Made by a program: the position numbers and the translations under genes
NCBI GenBank assembly: GCA_042569595.1
Contig: JBHPHI010000002.1
Span: forward strand, 1-64,000
Reading direction: 5' to 3'
Source: JBHPHI01 sp042569595
GTDB lineage: Bacteria; Patescibacteriota; Microgenomatia; UBA1400; 2-01-FULL-45-11
Length of the DNA stretch: 64,000 nucleotides
The notes under the pieces: generated by a model
Databases searched by the model: none
What the model saw: the letters and a program-made list of their open reading frames with translations, nothing else
Told to the model about the DNA's origin: nothing
In this document: one piece after another, positions 26,042 through 35,249 of the stretch
Layout of the letters: the number at the start of each line of letters is the position of its first letter
How positions within the stretch are numbered: position 1 is the first letter of the stretch

Positions 26042-26956
26042 ATGCGACATACATACATAGGCCTAGGAATATTTGCGACAATTTTACTGTATTATCCTGG
26101 ACATAACTCTTTTCAAACAAAGATAGTAAAAACTGGAGAGTCAAAAGTAAAAGGTGTAAATATTGAAATTGAGAAAAATGATCTTCCAACAATCAGAAAA
26201 GACATAATTTATCCGGAAATTTCCGCAACTGCTGCAATCGCAATAGACCCTAAATCATCAGTAGTTCTTTTTGAAAAAAATTCCGATGTTAGAAAACTTC
26301 CAGCATCAACAACGAAAATAATGACAGCCCTAGTAGTATTAGATGAGTACGACTTAGGTGATGTAATAACAATTGGGAACGAAAATTTATCAATTGGAAA
26401 CAAAAGCTACTTAGTTCGTGGAGAAAGAATTACAGTAATCAATCTCCTATACGCACTTTTAGTCAGCTCAGGAAATGACGCAGCTCTCGCCCTTGCCCAA
26501 AACCACCCAAAAGGTTACAACTTTTTCATTAGTCAAATGAATCAAAAAGCAAAAGACTTGCACCTAAAAAATTCTAATTTTACAAATGTATCTGGTCTTG
26601 AGCAGCCAAATCATTATATGTCCGCAAGAGACCTGGCAATTCTCACGAAAGAGGCTTTAAAAAACAACATAATCCTAGACGTTGTATCCACAAAAAGAAT
26701 ATTTATAGAAAGTATTGAGGGGGATCAAGTTCACGTTCTGGAAAATACAAATGAACTTCTAGGGAAAATAGATGGCTTGATGGGAGTAAAAACTGGGTGG
26801 ACTTTCAGGGCTGGGGAGTGCCTAGTTTCTTATATTGAGAGAGATGGTAGGGAGGCAATCTTGGTTATTCTTGAAAGCAATGATAGATTTGGTGAAAGTG
26901 AAAAGATAATCGATTGGATATATTCAAACTATGAATGGATATCATTCCCAATATAA
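26042..26956 (+). CDS. dacA: D-alanyl-D-alanine carboxypeptidase (S11 penicillin-binding protein)
   Basis: 304 residues with an N-terminal signal/anchor helix. The three penicillin-interacting motifs are present: S-x-x-K in PASTTKIMTAL (~87), SGN in LLVSSGNDAALAL (~143) and KTG in GVKTGWTFRAG (~250). It trims the terminal D-Ala of peptidoglycan peptides outside the membrane. The C-terminal membrane-binding tail of PBP5 is absent, so anchoring is N-terminal. It begins 12 nt after aspS and may read through from it. The next gene ends on the base after its stop, convergent. Confidence 0.88.
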   Translation: MRHTYIGLGIFATILLYYPGHNSFQTKIVKTGESKVKGVNIEIEKNDLPTIRKDIIYPEISATAAIAIDPKSSVVLFEKNSDVRKLPASTTKIMTALVVLDEYDLGDVITIGNENLSIGNKSYLVRGERITVINLLYALLVSSGNDAALALAQNHPKGYNFFISQMNQKAKDLHLKNSNFTNVSGLEQPNHYMSARDLAILTKEALKNNIILDVVSTKRIFIESIEGDQVHVLENTNELLGKIDGLMGVKTGWTFRAGECLVSYIERDGREAILVILESNDRFGESEKIIDWIYSNYEWISFPI

Positions 26957-28015
26957 TCATTCAATAAGTTCTTGAATCCACACAGGGTCGACAGCAGGAA
27001 CTATAGCCTTAAATCCTTCATCTCCAGTGAAAATATATACCGGCTGTAGGTAGTTTTGAGGCTCATATGAGTCATAAAAACCTAATTTAGCCGATCGAAC
27101 AGTAACACTCCCTTCATTTGGACTTGAGACAATATGTCCTCCTCCAGAAACAAGTTCCTCCCACGCAGATACACCAGCTTTTACGGGATACGTTTCAGCA
27201 CTCTCGATATCTACAGGGAAATAATCATATTCTACTTGGGCCACTCGTTGACCTTGCTCTCGTGACCCAGAAAGAATGACTCGCACAATTCCCTTATCCT
27301 CTGTTGTGGTAACATTTTCAAACCCTTCATCAATTTCGTTTCTAAATAGATCCACTTGCACAAAATCTGCCTCTGATAAACTTGACACAACCTTAAAACC
27401 TTTCCCTTTTGCAGCTAAGAAGGTAACAATGTATCCACCTTCATCCATGTCTCTTTCTAGTAAGTCAGCCTTATTTAAATAGTTTCTAACCTCACTTAAA
27501 GCTTGGCTTTCATTTGGTAAAAATTTCTGTTGTAAGAAATTTTTATTTTCGTACCAATCAAGTTTCATTTTAAAGTTGCCCGTAACGATATCATAATCAA
27601 GCCGTGACGGAATTGGAGTAGTTCTACTGAATCTATACAACCGCTCGTTTAAGGCTTCAGGTTCAAAAACAAATCCTAAACTTGCTGCTGTTTGAGTTCC
27701 TCTTTCAAGTCCTAAAAGGTTTGGTCTTGTAATAGGCATAAAATATACATTTGCTTTATCCATTGGAGTAGGTATTGTGCCACTTACAGTTTCGAGATGG
27801 TATTCAATTTCTGGCCTCTTTTGTTTTGGAAATTTCATAGGAGGTAGTTTTCCGTGACCTACTGTTGGAGGTGGGGGAGGAGGTGGGTTTAGTTCTTTGT
27901 ATAAATTAATCGCAGCCCCTAAAACTATTCGACCAATTATCAAGACCACCAAACTAATCGATCCATATCGAATACCTTTTCTTGTGTAGTAAGCCACTTC
28001 CCATAATCTCGCCAT
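26957..28015 (-). CDS. Membrane-anchored protein with Pro-rich linker, unknown function
   Basis: 352 residues from ATG at 28015 (MARLWEVAYY), chosen because TATACT lies 9 nt upstream and the longer frame runs into gltX. A membrane helix at ~19-37 is followed by a seven-Pro stretch and a ~290-residue extracytoplasmic region with repeated 40-80-residue beta-rich units. Family not recognised. An adhesive or cell-wall-spanning role would fit the architecture, but no motif supports it. Confidence 0.6.
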   Translation of the reverse strand: MARLWEVAYYTRKGIRYGSISLVVLIIGRIVLGAAINLYKELNPPPPPPPTVGHGKLPPMKFPKQKRPEIEYHLETVSGTIPTPMDKANVYFMPITRPNLLGLERGTQTAASLGFVFEPEALNERLYRFSRTTPIPSRLDYDIVTGNFKMKLDWYENKNFLQQKFLPNESQALSEVRNYLNKADLLERDMDEGGYIVTFLAAKGKGFKVVSSLSEADFVQVDLFRNEIDEGFENVTTTEDKGIVRVILSGSREQGQRVAQVEYDYFPVDIESAETYPVKAGVSAWEELVSGGGHIVSSPNEGSVTVRSAKLGFYDSYEPQNYLQPVYIFTGDEGFKAIVPAVDPVWIQELIE

Positions 28016-28024
28016 ATGCTTTTG

Positions 28025-28050
28025 AGTATAGCTTTCCCCTCTGGTACAAT
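28025..28050. promoter_or_regulatory. Divergent promoter pair for gltX and the membrane protein
   Basis: On the plus strand TGGTACAAT (extended -10, TACAAT at 28045-28050) ends 6 nt before the gltX ATG. On the minus strand TATACT (28025-28030) ends 9 nt before the ATG at 28015. Neither gene has an SD; both look leaderless. Confidence 0.5.
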
Positions 28051-28056
28051 CAAGAC

Positions 28057-29490
28057 ATGAACAAGACCAGAGTAAGAATCGCACCATCTCCAACTGGATA
28101 CCCACACATTGGAACTATATTTCAGGCCCTTATTAATTTTTCTTATGCAAAAAAACACGAAGGAAAATTTATTGTAAGAATTGAGGATACTGACAGGAGT
28201 AGGTTTGTAGAAGACGCAGAAGAAAAGATATTCGAAGCAATTGAGTGGTTTGATTTAATGCCCGACGAGAGCACAAAACATGGTGGCGACTATGGTCCTT
28301 ATAGACAATCAGAAAGACTTGATACATACAAACAATATGCAAATAAATTAATTGCCGAAGGAAATGCATACTATTGTTTTTGTTCAAAAGACAGGCTCGA
28401 TGAAGTACGAAAAAACATGCAAAAAGATGGAAAACCACCAATGTACGACAAACATTGTAGAAATATTTCCAAAGAAGAGTCAAAAAAAAGATCTGAATCA
28501 GAAAATCATGTTATTCGTATGAAAATTCCAAGCGGAAAGAAAATTTCCTTTACGGATGAGATTAGGGGAAAAGTTGAGTTTGATAGTTCTGTTGTTGACG
28601 ATCAAGTAATACTCAAGTCAGATGGATATCCAACATATCATCTTGCTGTTGTAGTAGATGATCACCTTATGAATATTAGTCATATTGTTAGAGGAGAGGA
28701 GTGGATTAGCTCCGCTCCAAAACATGTGCTTTTGTACGAATATTTGGGATGGAATGTTCCAAAAATTATTCACACACCAGCTCTTAGAAATCCCGATAAA
28801 AGCAAACTCTCAAAAAGACATGGGCATGCCTCAGTAAGTTGGTACATAAAAAATGGATATCTAAAGGAAGCAATAATTAACTTTTTAATTACGAGAGTTT
28901 GGAATCATCCGCAAAACAAAGAAATATTTGACATCGATGAAATAATAAAGCACTTTGATTTCAAAAATATGCACATTCAGGGGCCTATTGTAGATTTAGA
29001 CAAGTTAAATTGGATAAACGGGCAATGGATTCGCAACATGAAAGACGAGGAACTTAAAGAGAGGCTGAACCCTTTTATTCCAAAAGATTTTTCTCACGAT
29101 AATTTTTTTGAGATACTGCCTCTCATCAAGGATCGTTTAGTTACTTTATCAGAATTTGACTCTCTTACTCATTATTTTTATAAAAACCCATCAGTCGACA
29201 AAAAACTAATCCTAAAAGAATCAAAGTCAAATGACTTAAAAATTTCTGATTATTTAAATCAATTAATAGAAACAATTTCTGACACACAAGAGTGGGACGC
29301 GAAAAGTCTTGAAAGTAAACTAAGAGATCTTCAGGAAAGAGTGGGATGGAAGCCAAGACCAGCCTTTATGTCTATAAGAATTGCAATTACAGGAGAACTC
29401 CATACCCCCCCACTTTTTGACACAATGGTTGTTTTGGGGAAAGAAGAAGTAATTAAAAGACTGTCCAATGCAAAAAAAATCTTCGACTAA
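28057..29490 (+). CDS. gltX: Glutamate-tRNA ligase
   Basis: 477 residues from ATG at 28057 (MNKTRVRIAPSPTGYPHIGT); the upstream in-frame ATG at 27982 lies inside the divergent gene and is rejected. Class I HIGH region PSPTGYPHIG, GluRS motif RFVEDAEEKI after FIVRIEDTDR, a KMSKS-type loop KLSKRHGHASV and C-terminal anticodon domain with RVGWKPRPAFMSIRIAITG. Charges tRNA-Glu and, if non-discriminating, tRNA-Gln. The last 23 nt overlap the next gene. Confidence 0.93.
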   Translation: MNKTRVRIAPSPTGYPHIGTIFQALINFSYAKKHEGKFIVRIEDTDRSRFVEDAEEKIFEAIEWFDLMPDESTKHGGDYGPYRQSERLDTYKQYANKLIAEGNAYYCFCSKDRLDEVRKNMQKDGKPPMYDKHCRNISKEESKKRSESENHVIRMKIPSGKKISFTDEIRGKVEFDSSVVDDQVILKSDGYPTYHLAVVVDDHLMNISHIVRGEEWISSAPKHVLLYEYLGWNVPKIIHTPALRNPDKSKLSKRHGHASVSWYIKNGYLKEAIINFLITRVWNHPQNKEIFDIDEIIKHFDFKNMHIQGPIVDLDKLNWINGQWIRNMKDEELKERLNPFIPKDFSHDNFFEILPLIKDRLVTLSEFDSLTHYFYKNPSVDKKLILKESKSNDLKISDYLNQLIETISDTQEWDAKSLESKLRDLQERVGWKPRPAFMSIRIAITGELHTPPLFDTMVVLGKEEVIKRLSNAKKIFD

Positions 29491-30403
29491 GATTGATATT
29501 TCCTCAATCAAAAAAAACCTAGAAGAAAACAAAGATAAAGCCAAAAAATCTTTAAACGAAAAACATAAGATAGCCTCAAAATGGTTGAAAAGCAATAATA
29601 TCGAGCTAAAAGATATTAGAAAAAAATCAAGAAAACTTTTTGCAGGAGCTTCACTCGCCGCTTCTTTATTACTTTCTCCACCTCCCGATTCAGACATACT
29701 CACTCCCACAGAGATAAGAGACAAGCTTATTGATCACGGATACGTTGGCTCAAAAGAATTGGAAAACATTTTAGAGAAAAAATTATCATCATTAGTTCCA
29801 AGTCAATCTGGTCATGCGGATCATGAAGACGAAAAAAAAATAAGCAAAATTATAAAAGAAGAACTAGGAATAAAAGCATACTCACAATATGAAGGGCAAA
29901 AACTCAATCATTCAATAGGTTGGATGGGGTACGAGCAGCACCTAAAAAGATTTCCAGGAGATACTATCCATCAACACGACGAAAATCAGCAGGCAGGAAT
30001 TGCTCCAGGACTTGGAGCTTGGGGATATTTTACATATTCAAAGTCAGAAATGACCAACCAAGACTACTTAAAGGAAAAGTACTATTTTGCTATTCAAACT
30101 CTGTATTTACCAAACTGGAACTCAGATTTATCTCATCTAGTGAAGTGGTACAAACACAGAAAAATGATCGCAATAAACCCTCAAAATGGGAAAGTTGTTG
30201 TGGGAGTAGCTGCAGATGCAGGTCCTGCTAAATTTACAGGCAAACACTTCGGAGGTTCCCCAGAAGTAATGCATCATCTAAATCTTATATACGGAAAGAA
30301 AAAAGGAAAAGTAATTTTATATTTTGTTGATGACCCAAATGATGAAATTCCACTTGGGCCAGTAAGAAATAATTATCAAGTTGCTCAAATAAAAGAAGGA
30401 TAG
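29468..30403 (+). CDS. Secreted or membrane-anchored protein, unknown
   Basis: 311 residues. A Lys-rich N-terminus and a hydrophobic segment at ~57-70 (LFAGASLAASLLLS) suggest an N-in anchor or signal peptide. The mature part has a helical region, then a C-terminal ~150-residue domain with VAADAGPAKFTGKHFGGSPE and LIYGKKKGKVILYFVDDP, conserved-looking but not assigned with certainty; the pattern recalls small beta-barrel (DPBB/3D-like) wall enzymes. It overlaps gltX by 23 nt, so it is translationally coupled. Confidence 0.6.
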   Translation: MQKKSSTKIDISSIKKNLEENKDKAKKSLNEKHKIASKWLKSNNIELKDIRKKSRKLFAGASLAASLLLSPPPDSDILTPTEIRDKLIDHGYVGSKELENILEKKLSSLVPSQSGHADHEDEKKISKIIKEELGIKAYSQYEGQKLNHSIGWMGYEQHLKRFPGDTIHQHDENQQAGIAPGLGAWGYFTYSKSEMTNQDYLKEKYYFAIQTLYLPNWNSDLSHLVKWYKHRKMIAINPQNGKVVVGVAADAGPAKFTGKHFGGSPEVMHHLNLIYGKKKGKVILYFVDDPNDEIPLGPVRNNYQVAQIKEG

Positions 30404-30404
30404 C

Positions 30405-30461
30405 ATGAGTGTTTTTTACGATCTTCTTATTAACATTATTAATTTAAAATCAATAACATGA
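30405..30461 (+). CDS. Possible 18-residue peptide duplicating the next gene's N-terminus
   Basis: ATG at 30405 directly follows the previous gene's TAG and is preceded by GAAGGA. It encodes MSVFYD and 12 more residues, then ends at ATGA overlapping the next ATG. The first 19 nt repeat the start of the next gene with one mismatch. Either a leader peptide driving coupled initiation or a scar of local duplication. Confidence 0.35.
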   Translation: MSVFYDLLINIINLKSIT

Positions 30462-30476
30462 GCGTTTTTTACGATC
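30405..30476 (+). repeat. 19-nt direct repeat at duplicated start codons
   Basis: Positions 30405-30423 and 30458-30476 are identical except for one T/C difference, both beginning at an ATG and encoding MSVFYD. Confidence 0.8.
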
Positions 30477-30772
30477 ATATAATTCACATTCACCACGTCC
30501 ACTCCGAAGTAGAAACGCTTCCAACCACAGACAACCATAAACAAGAACTTATAGAGATAATAGAAGAAACAGTACACCACAAAATAATTCATAAAATATT
30601 AGACCATCTTCACACGGACCATCACGAGCTATTTTTAGAAAGATTTCATACGTACCCAAATGACGAAACAATCTTAGGCTATTTAAAAAAATATGTACCA
30701 GATATAGAACATCACATAAAAGAAGCCGCTGAAGAAGTTAAGTACGAATTGCTAAAATCTATCAGATACTAG
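30458..30772 (+). CDS. Small His-rich helical protein, DUF5663-like
   Basis: 104 residues, unusually rich in His. The helical pattern HKQELIEIIEETVHHKIIHK, then LFLERFHTYPNDETILGYLK and YVPDIEHHIKEAAEEVKYEL resembles DUF5663 proteins common in candidate-phyla genomes. Function unknown. No SD precedes this ATG; translation likely depends on the short frame that overlaps it by ATGA. The His content is higher than expected for that family and could serve metal binding. Confidence 0.65.
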   Translation: MSVFYDHIIHIHHVHSEVETLPTTDNHKQELIEIIEETVHHKIIHKILDHLHTDHHELFLERFHTYPNDETILGYLKKYVPDIEHHIKEAAEEVKYELLKSIRY

Positions 30773-30782
30773 TAATATCTGG

Positions 30783-30788
30783 TACAAT
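30783..30788 (+). promoter_or_regulatory. Extended -10 box (TGGTACAAT) of the RRM gene
   Basis: TACAAT preceded by TGG. The start of transcription near 30795 leaves a ~110-nt leader containing a CTTCG/CGAAG hairpin (30836-30850), unlike the leaderless genes around it. Confidence 0.5.
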
Positions 30789-30905
30789 ACCCACTGTTCG
30801 AGCTTTCAAGAAGTAATTTTCAAGAGGCAGAGGACCTTCGCTCATCGAAGATAGTTTAAGTTCGCAGGTAGTAGGATGAGTACAACTGCTTTAAGAAAGG
30901 ACAGC

Positions 30906-31160
30906 ATGGCTGTAAAACTTTTTGTAGGTTCTTTACCCTGGGCAACCAGAGACGAAGACCTTAAACAGCTTTTTTCTCAGCACGGTGCAGTCGAGTCAGC
31001 AAATGTCGTAATGGACAGAGCTACCGGCAGAAGTCGTGGTTTCGGTTTTGTCGAAATGACCTCTGAAGAAGAAGCCCAAAAAGCCATCGAAGCTCTACAT
31101 GAATCAGAGCTAGAAGGCAGAACTATCGTAGTCAACAAAGCTCGACCAAAAACCCACTAA
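30906..31160 (+). CDS. RRM-domain RNA-binding protein
   Basis: 84 residues from ATG at 30906 (MAVKLFVGSLPW), preceded by AGAAAGGA; the in-frame ATG at 30876 would add ten residues and has a weaker context. One complete RRM: RNP2 LFVGSLPW and RNP1 RSRGFGFVEM, with the C-terminal RTIVVNKARP. Similar single-RRM proteins in cyanobacteria and other bacteria are cold-induced RNA chaperones. The long structured leader fits post-transcriptional control. A strong terminator follows. Confidence 0.92.
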   Translation: MAVKLFVGSLPWATRDEDLKQLFSQHGAVESANVVMDRATGRSRGFGFVEMTSEEEAQKAIEALHESELEGRTIVVNKARPKTH

Positions 31161-31180
31161 GATTATTGATAACAAAAATT

Positions 31181-31206
31181 AAAGCCCCGATTTACTCGGG
31201 GCTTTT
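31181..31206 (+). terminator. Terminator of the RRM gene
   Basis: AAAGCCCCG and CGGGGCTTTT form a 9-bp stem around a 7-nt loop, ending in T. Confidence 0.85.
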
Positions 31207-31308
31207 GTATAAAAAGAGCCAAACATCAAACAATTCAGCTTGTTTTAGTCGAGTAATTCATTTATTCTAAAAGAACTACCCATATATAAATTCCTGCCTA
31301 ACAAATAA

Positions 31309-34300
31309 ATGACACATCCTGAGGAAAAGCCAGGCAAGGATTCTGCTGTGCTAGAAAACAATACTGATCCTTTAGTCGAAATTGCACAAAAAACACTTAA
31401 ATCTTTGTCTAGGTCTCCTGAAACTGACCTACAAAAGGCAATGGAGGAATATATCGGAGTTGATGGTAATGGAAACGGAATACCAAAAAAAATAAAACAA
31501 AAAGCAAAAGAGTTAGTAGAGGCGGGAAATCACTTAGACGCCCTAGTTTTAATTGCAAGCAATGTTTCTGTGGGGCCGATACCAAAAAAACCAACACAAA
31601 ACCTTAAAAGAAAGAAAAAAGAAGTAAGACGATCTCTTCCAGAAAAAGACAGATTACATGTAAAAAGCGAAAGCTCAAAGGCCTTAAAGCTAGGCTCTGC
31701 CGCTCATAGGTTGATTGAGGAAATTAGACTATGTAAAGGAGAATTAAGTGAAATATCTGCAAATAATATTAAATTTGAGAATGAAGAAAGAATTAGTGAA
31801 TATGAAATTACCCAACAAGATGATGAATCAAACATTCAGGGATCTTTCGTAATATCAGAAGGTGGAGCAGTTACTGCTTTTCAGATGCCAGGTCATCCAA
31901 AAATTTCAACAAGAACAGTAAAGTTGCAATATGAAATGGCAAACCCTAACACTTTTTCTAGCATTGAAGAGTGGGCCCTATCATATTTTTCTCAGGCGTT
32001 TTTAGCATTCGAAGAAACTTTTGGAAGAGTTCCCCATAAACCTTTTGACGTAGAGCAAATTTCAAAAAATAAAAGACTTAAAGAACATCTTGTTAAATCT
32101 CTCCAAGCAGGTCAAATTTTGTTTGGTGATAGGCGTGCGATGAACATATTTGATCCACCTTTGCCAGAAGATAAAGAAGAAAGAAAAGAGAAGGGTCAAC
32201 ACAGTATTTCCTACGAACACACAACTGAATATCAAATCCTAAACTGGCTAACCATTATGAGGGCTAGTTTTGAGAGCGTAGACAGACCCCAAACAGACGA
32301 AGAGGGGCTAATTACCGAACTACCATTTGGAAACATTGCCCTAACCCACACCCTAAATGAAGGTCAGCTAGAAGAGATAGGATTCACAATAAAGGGGGGC
32401 ACGGCAGACCTGATCAAGATAAATTTAGAAACTTTTACACAAAATCAAACTGAAGCGCTCACAGGCACTCCGTTAGGCAATCATGTAGCAAAAAAAACTG
32501 GAAGGACAAATGTTGCTCTAGCCACAAATCACATAGAGAAGTTATTTGGCGCACAAATGACCAGATATAGGAGGAAAGATGAGACAGGCCTTCCAAAATT
32601 ATTTGATGATAAAACTGAATACGAAAAAATGGGAGAAAAGGTTGGAAGAGAGGTTAGAACCAAATTAAATAGAAACTTTAGATCATTGGCAAAGGAATTG
32701 TTCAGATTGTATGGTGACGACTTATTTAATGAGGTTGAATTTAATATTCAAGATTTTAAATTTCCCGCTGGTGATGGAGGGTGGTTTTCAATATTTGATG
32801 AAAAGGGTTTGCCAGTAAATGGGCATGAAGATCAAATAAAAGAGTATATTTTTCTTGCAGTCACTCAATTGTGTTGGGTTCAAAGATGGAGTCAAGATGA
32901 GGGAGAGAACTTTTCATTATCCATAGACGACGTAATTGATTTTTCTTATAAATCCGGGATTTTAAACAGGATGAAAGGAGAGTTGTTATATCAACTACCA
33001 GACCAAGAGAGGATTGAACCAGTTGAATTATCAACCCTTCAGGAGTTAAGAGAGGTTGGTTTAAAAGTAATAAGCGAGAGACTGCCAGGTGTATATAAAG
33101 AAAATGAATTAAGAATTGTAAAAGCCTTGCAAATTATTACAGGACACAGAGATGTAGAAGTAAAATTAAGACCTCAAAAAGAATTACCAGAGAACATAAA
33201 CCACATATGTTTCGAGCACGACGGGCATCTATTTTTATCAATAGAAGACCTAAAAAAAACATTATTTGATACAGAAAATAGGCCTAATATTGAAAACGCA
33301 ATATATTTTAAAGATGAAAAAACATACGTATTTTGGGTTTCTAGAATCGACCAAGAGAATTTAGAGAATCTATTAAGAGTTGCAATAAATGTAAGAGGTG
33401 AGTTTGGAATATCAGGACTTCCAGAGGGTGTAGTTAAAGGAAAAATCGCATCCAGCTTGGAACAAAGAGGTGTTAGGGAAAATAGAATAGGTCTGATAGA
33501 GCTGTTCAATAAGTCTTTGTGGAAAAAATTAACAACTTCTACTATGGAATCGTTGGTGAGTTCGGATCAGATAATAAATTCTAGAGGAGAAAGAAGGAGC
33601 ACTGTAAAAGATAAGCCAATTTTTGTAGAACAAGATCCTTTAACAGGTAGGTGGATAATTGATCAAAAGGCCTTACAAAGAGCAATAGATACAAAAACCA
33701 GCACAAAAGATCCTCACGGGTTAACAATATTGGCAGATTTATTAAACAAAGAAAAACCATACAATAAAGTGTTTTGTCCTTTACCGCATCACGACAATAG
33801 AAATACGGAAGCAGCTCACCTCCACGAAGATCATGTTTATTGTTATGGATGCCAAGAAAATATCTTGTTGCCATGGAGCATGAGAGAATTTAATGTTATT
33901 CCCATGAAGTCAGGAAATGAGGTTGAGGATTTCAATCCAGTTTCTTCTGGAAGATCTAAAGCATTTGAGAATGCAATCACAATTGCTCACAATTTCTCTC
34001 TAATCGAAGATGTTTCTAGTAGATTTCTAAGAATGAGAGGGCTAAACCACGAACTTGCAGGCATGCATGGACACTTTCCACCACATTTTGCTGGTGCTTT
34101 AGCAAATTTAGTATCAGAGACCACTGAAGAAAATGATAAGCGAATAAATTTGTTCAACAGAGCAGTAAAAGAATCTAAAAAAATAGACAGAAAAATTCTA
34201 AAAGAACCGCTATCTGTGTTAGTTCAGTCTGGCTATTTATCATCCTCACATCCTCAAATATTTGCACTTCTTCAATCCCTACACCAAGCCTTAAGGATTC

Positions 34301-35205
34301 CACAACAAAATTCCCAACAGGATTCTTTTATTAAGTCCGACTCAACAGTTCCACCTCAAATTGAAGCTATAGACAAAATACTTACGCTAGAAAACATTCA
34401 AAGCATGAGAAATAGGGGGATAATTGGAAGAAACAAAGTAGGAAATGAAAGAATTGGGGGGAGATTAGTTCTTCCTACCTACTGGTTAAAATACTTAAAA
34501 TCTGGCTATCAATTTACCATGGCAAATGTTAATGCAAGAGGAATATATTTTGGAGAAGAATCAATGCATCAAGGAGATCCACATTTTAAAGCTTTTGTTA
34601 GGTCTAGCCAGAGAGTGCGAGATGGAAGAAAGATGAGACAAACTCCTCCTGGATTTTGGATGCCAGATCCCAAAAGATTTACTGAGAATCTTGGCGACAC
34701 AATTTTTATTTTTGAGGGACCATTGAATCAATTATCATTCAATCAAATATCTCCTGAGTATAGAGATTCCTGCATAACTGTATCCGGTACTGGGTATAGG
34801 CAAATAATTGCATTATTGAGATGGTTGGGAGTTTGTGGAGATCATATAAATCCACAACAAACTCTTGGAAAGGGGATAAAAAGAGTAGTTTTAGCCAGTG
34901 ACTGGGACAAGGGTGGAGCAGAAGCATTCAAAAGAAATAGGTCTCACATAATGTCTGCTTTTCATGAGGTTGATGTTTTACCTATAAATTATTTTTTACC
35001 GGAAGACATTAGGACTATTCTACCTTTCCCAATTATTACAAATTTTTCTCCAAAAACACAACAAAATGCCCAAGGAAGTTATTTTGGTTTCAAGCTAGAT
35101 CTAAACGATGTTATTAGGAAGCCAGAAGGAAGAGGGTGGGCCCATCAATCATCAGACTTTATTCCCATAAACACACCAATCAATCAGCCTAGAATGAAAA
35201 TTTAG
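31309..35205 (+). CDS. Giant primase-like protein: CHC2 zinc finger plus TOPRIM
   Basis: 1298 residues. Near residue 823-850 a CHC2-type zinc site is seen: CPLPHH, 17-20 residues, then CYGCQ. A helical region follows, then TOPRIM motifs: the Glu in IFIFEGPLNQLS (~1130) and D-x-D in LASDWDKGGAEAFKR (~1196). This is the DnaG catalytic order, but the N-terminal ~820 residues are not DnaG-like and I do not recognise them; GSAAHRLIEEI near 125 and GGTADLIKI near 360 faintly recall RecB-family nuclease motifs. No DnaB-binding tail is seen. Monocistronic. Replication primase, mobile-element primase or RNA-acting enzyme are all possible. Confidence 0.7.
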   Translation: MTHPEEKPGKDSAVLENNTDPLVEIAQKTLKSLSRSPETDLQKAMEEYIGVDGNGNGIPKKIKQKAKELVEAGNHLDALVLIASNVSVGPIPKKPTQNLKRKKKEVRRSLPEKDRLHVKSESSKALKLGSAAHRLIEEIRLCKGELSEISANNIKFENEERISEYEITQQDDESNIQGSFVISEGGAVTAFQMPGHPKISTRTVKLQYEMANPNTFSSIEEWALSYFSQAFLAFEETFGRVPHKPFDVEQISKNKRLKEHLVKSLQAGQILFGDRRAMNIFDPPLPEDKEERKEKGQHSISYEHTTEYQILNWLTIMRASFESVDRPQTDEEGLITELPFGNIALTHTLNEGQLEEIGFTIKGGTADLIKINLETFTQNQTEALTGTPLGNHVAKKTGRTNVALATNHIEKLFGAQMTRYRRKDETGLPKLFDDKTEYEKMGEKVGREVRTKLNRNFRSLAKELFRLYGDDLFNEVEFNIQDFKFPAGDGGWFSIFDEKGLPVNGHEDQIKEYIFLAVTQLCWVQRWSQDEGENFSLSIDDVIDFSYKSGILNRMKGELLYQLPDQERIEPVELSTLQELREVGLKVISERLPGVYKENELRIVKALQIITGHRDVEVKLRPQKELPENINHICFEHDGHLFLSIEDLKKTLFDTENRPNIENAIYFKDEKTYVFWVSRIDQENLENLLRVAINVRGEFGISGLPEGVVKGKIASSLEQRGVRENRIGLIELFNKSLWKKLTTSTMESLVSSDQIINSRGERRSTVKDKPIFVEQDPLTGRWIIDQKALQRAIDTKTSTKDPHGLTILADLLNKEKPYNKVFCPLPHHDNRNTEAAHLHEDHVYCYGCQENILLPWSMREFNVIPMKSGNEVEDFNPVSSGRSKAFENAITIAHNFSLIEDVSSRFLRMRGLNHELAGMHGHFPPHFAGALANLVSETTEENDKRINLFNRAVKESKKIDRKILKEPLSVLVQSGYLSSSHPQIFALLQSLHQALRIPQQNSQQDSFIKSDSTVPPQIEAIDKILTLENIQSMRNRGIIGRNKVGNERIGGRLVLPTYWLKYLKSGYQFTMANVNARGIYFGEESMHQGDPHFKAFVRSSQRVRDGRKMRQTPPGFWMPDPKRFTENLGDTIFIFEGPLNQLSFNQISPEYRDSCITVSGTGYRQIIALLRWLGVCGDHINPQQTLGKGIKRVVLASDWDKGGAEAFKRNRSHIMSAFHEVDVLPINYFLPEDIRTILPFPIITNFSPKTQQNAQGSYFGFKLDLNDVIRKPEGRGWAHQSSDFIPINTPINQPRMKI

Positions 35206-35236
35206 AATCAAAGTTTCTCTTTCATACTTATCAAGG

Positions 35237-35242
35237 TACAAT
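35237..35242 (+). promoter_or_regulatory. -10 box (TACAAT) of ychF
   Basis: TACAAT ends 7 nt before the ychF ATG with no SD; leaderless reading. Confidence 0.5.
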
Positions 35243-35249
35243 ATCTCTC

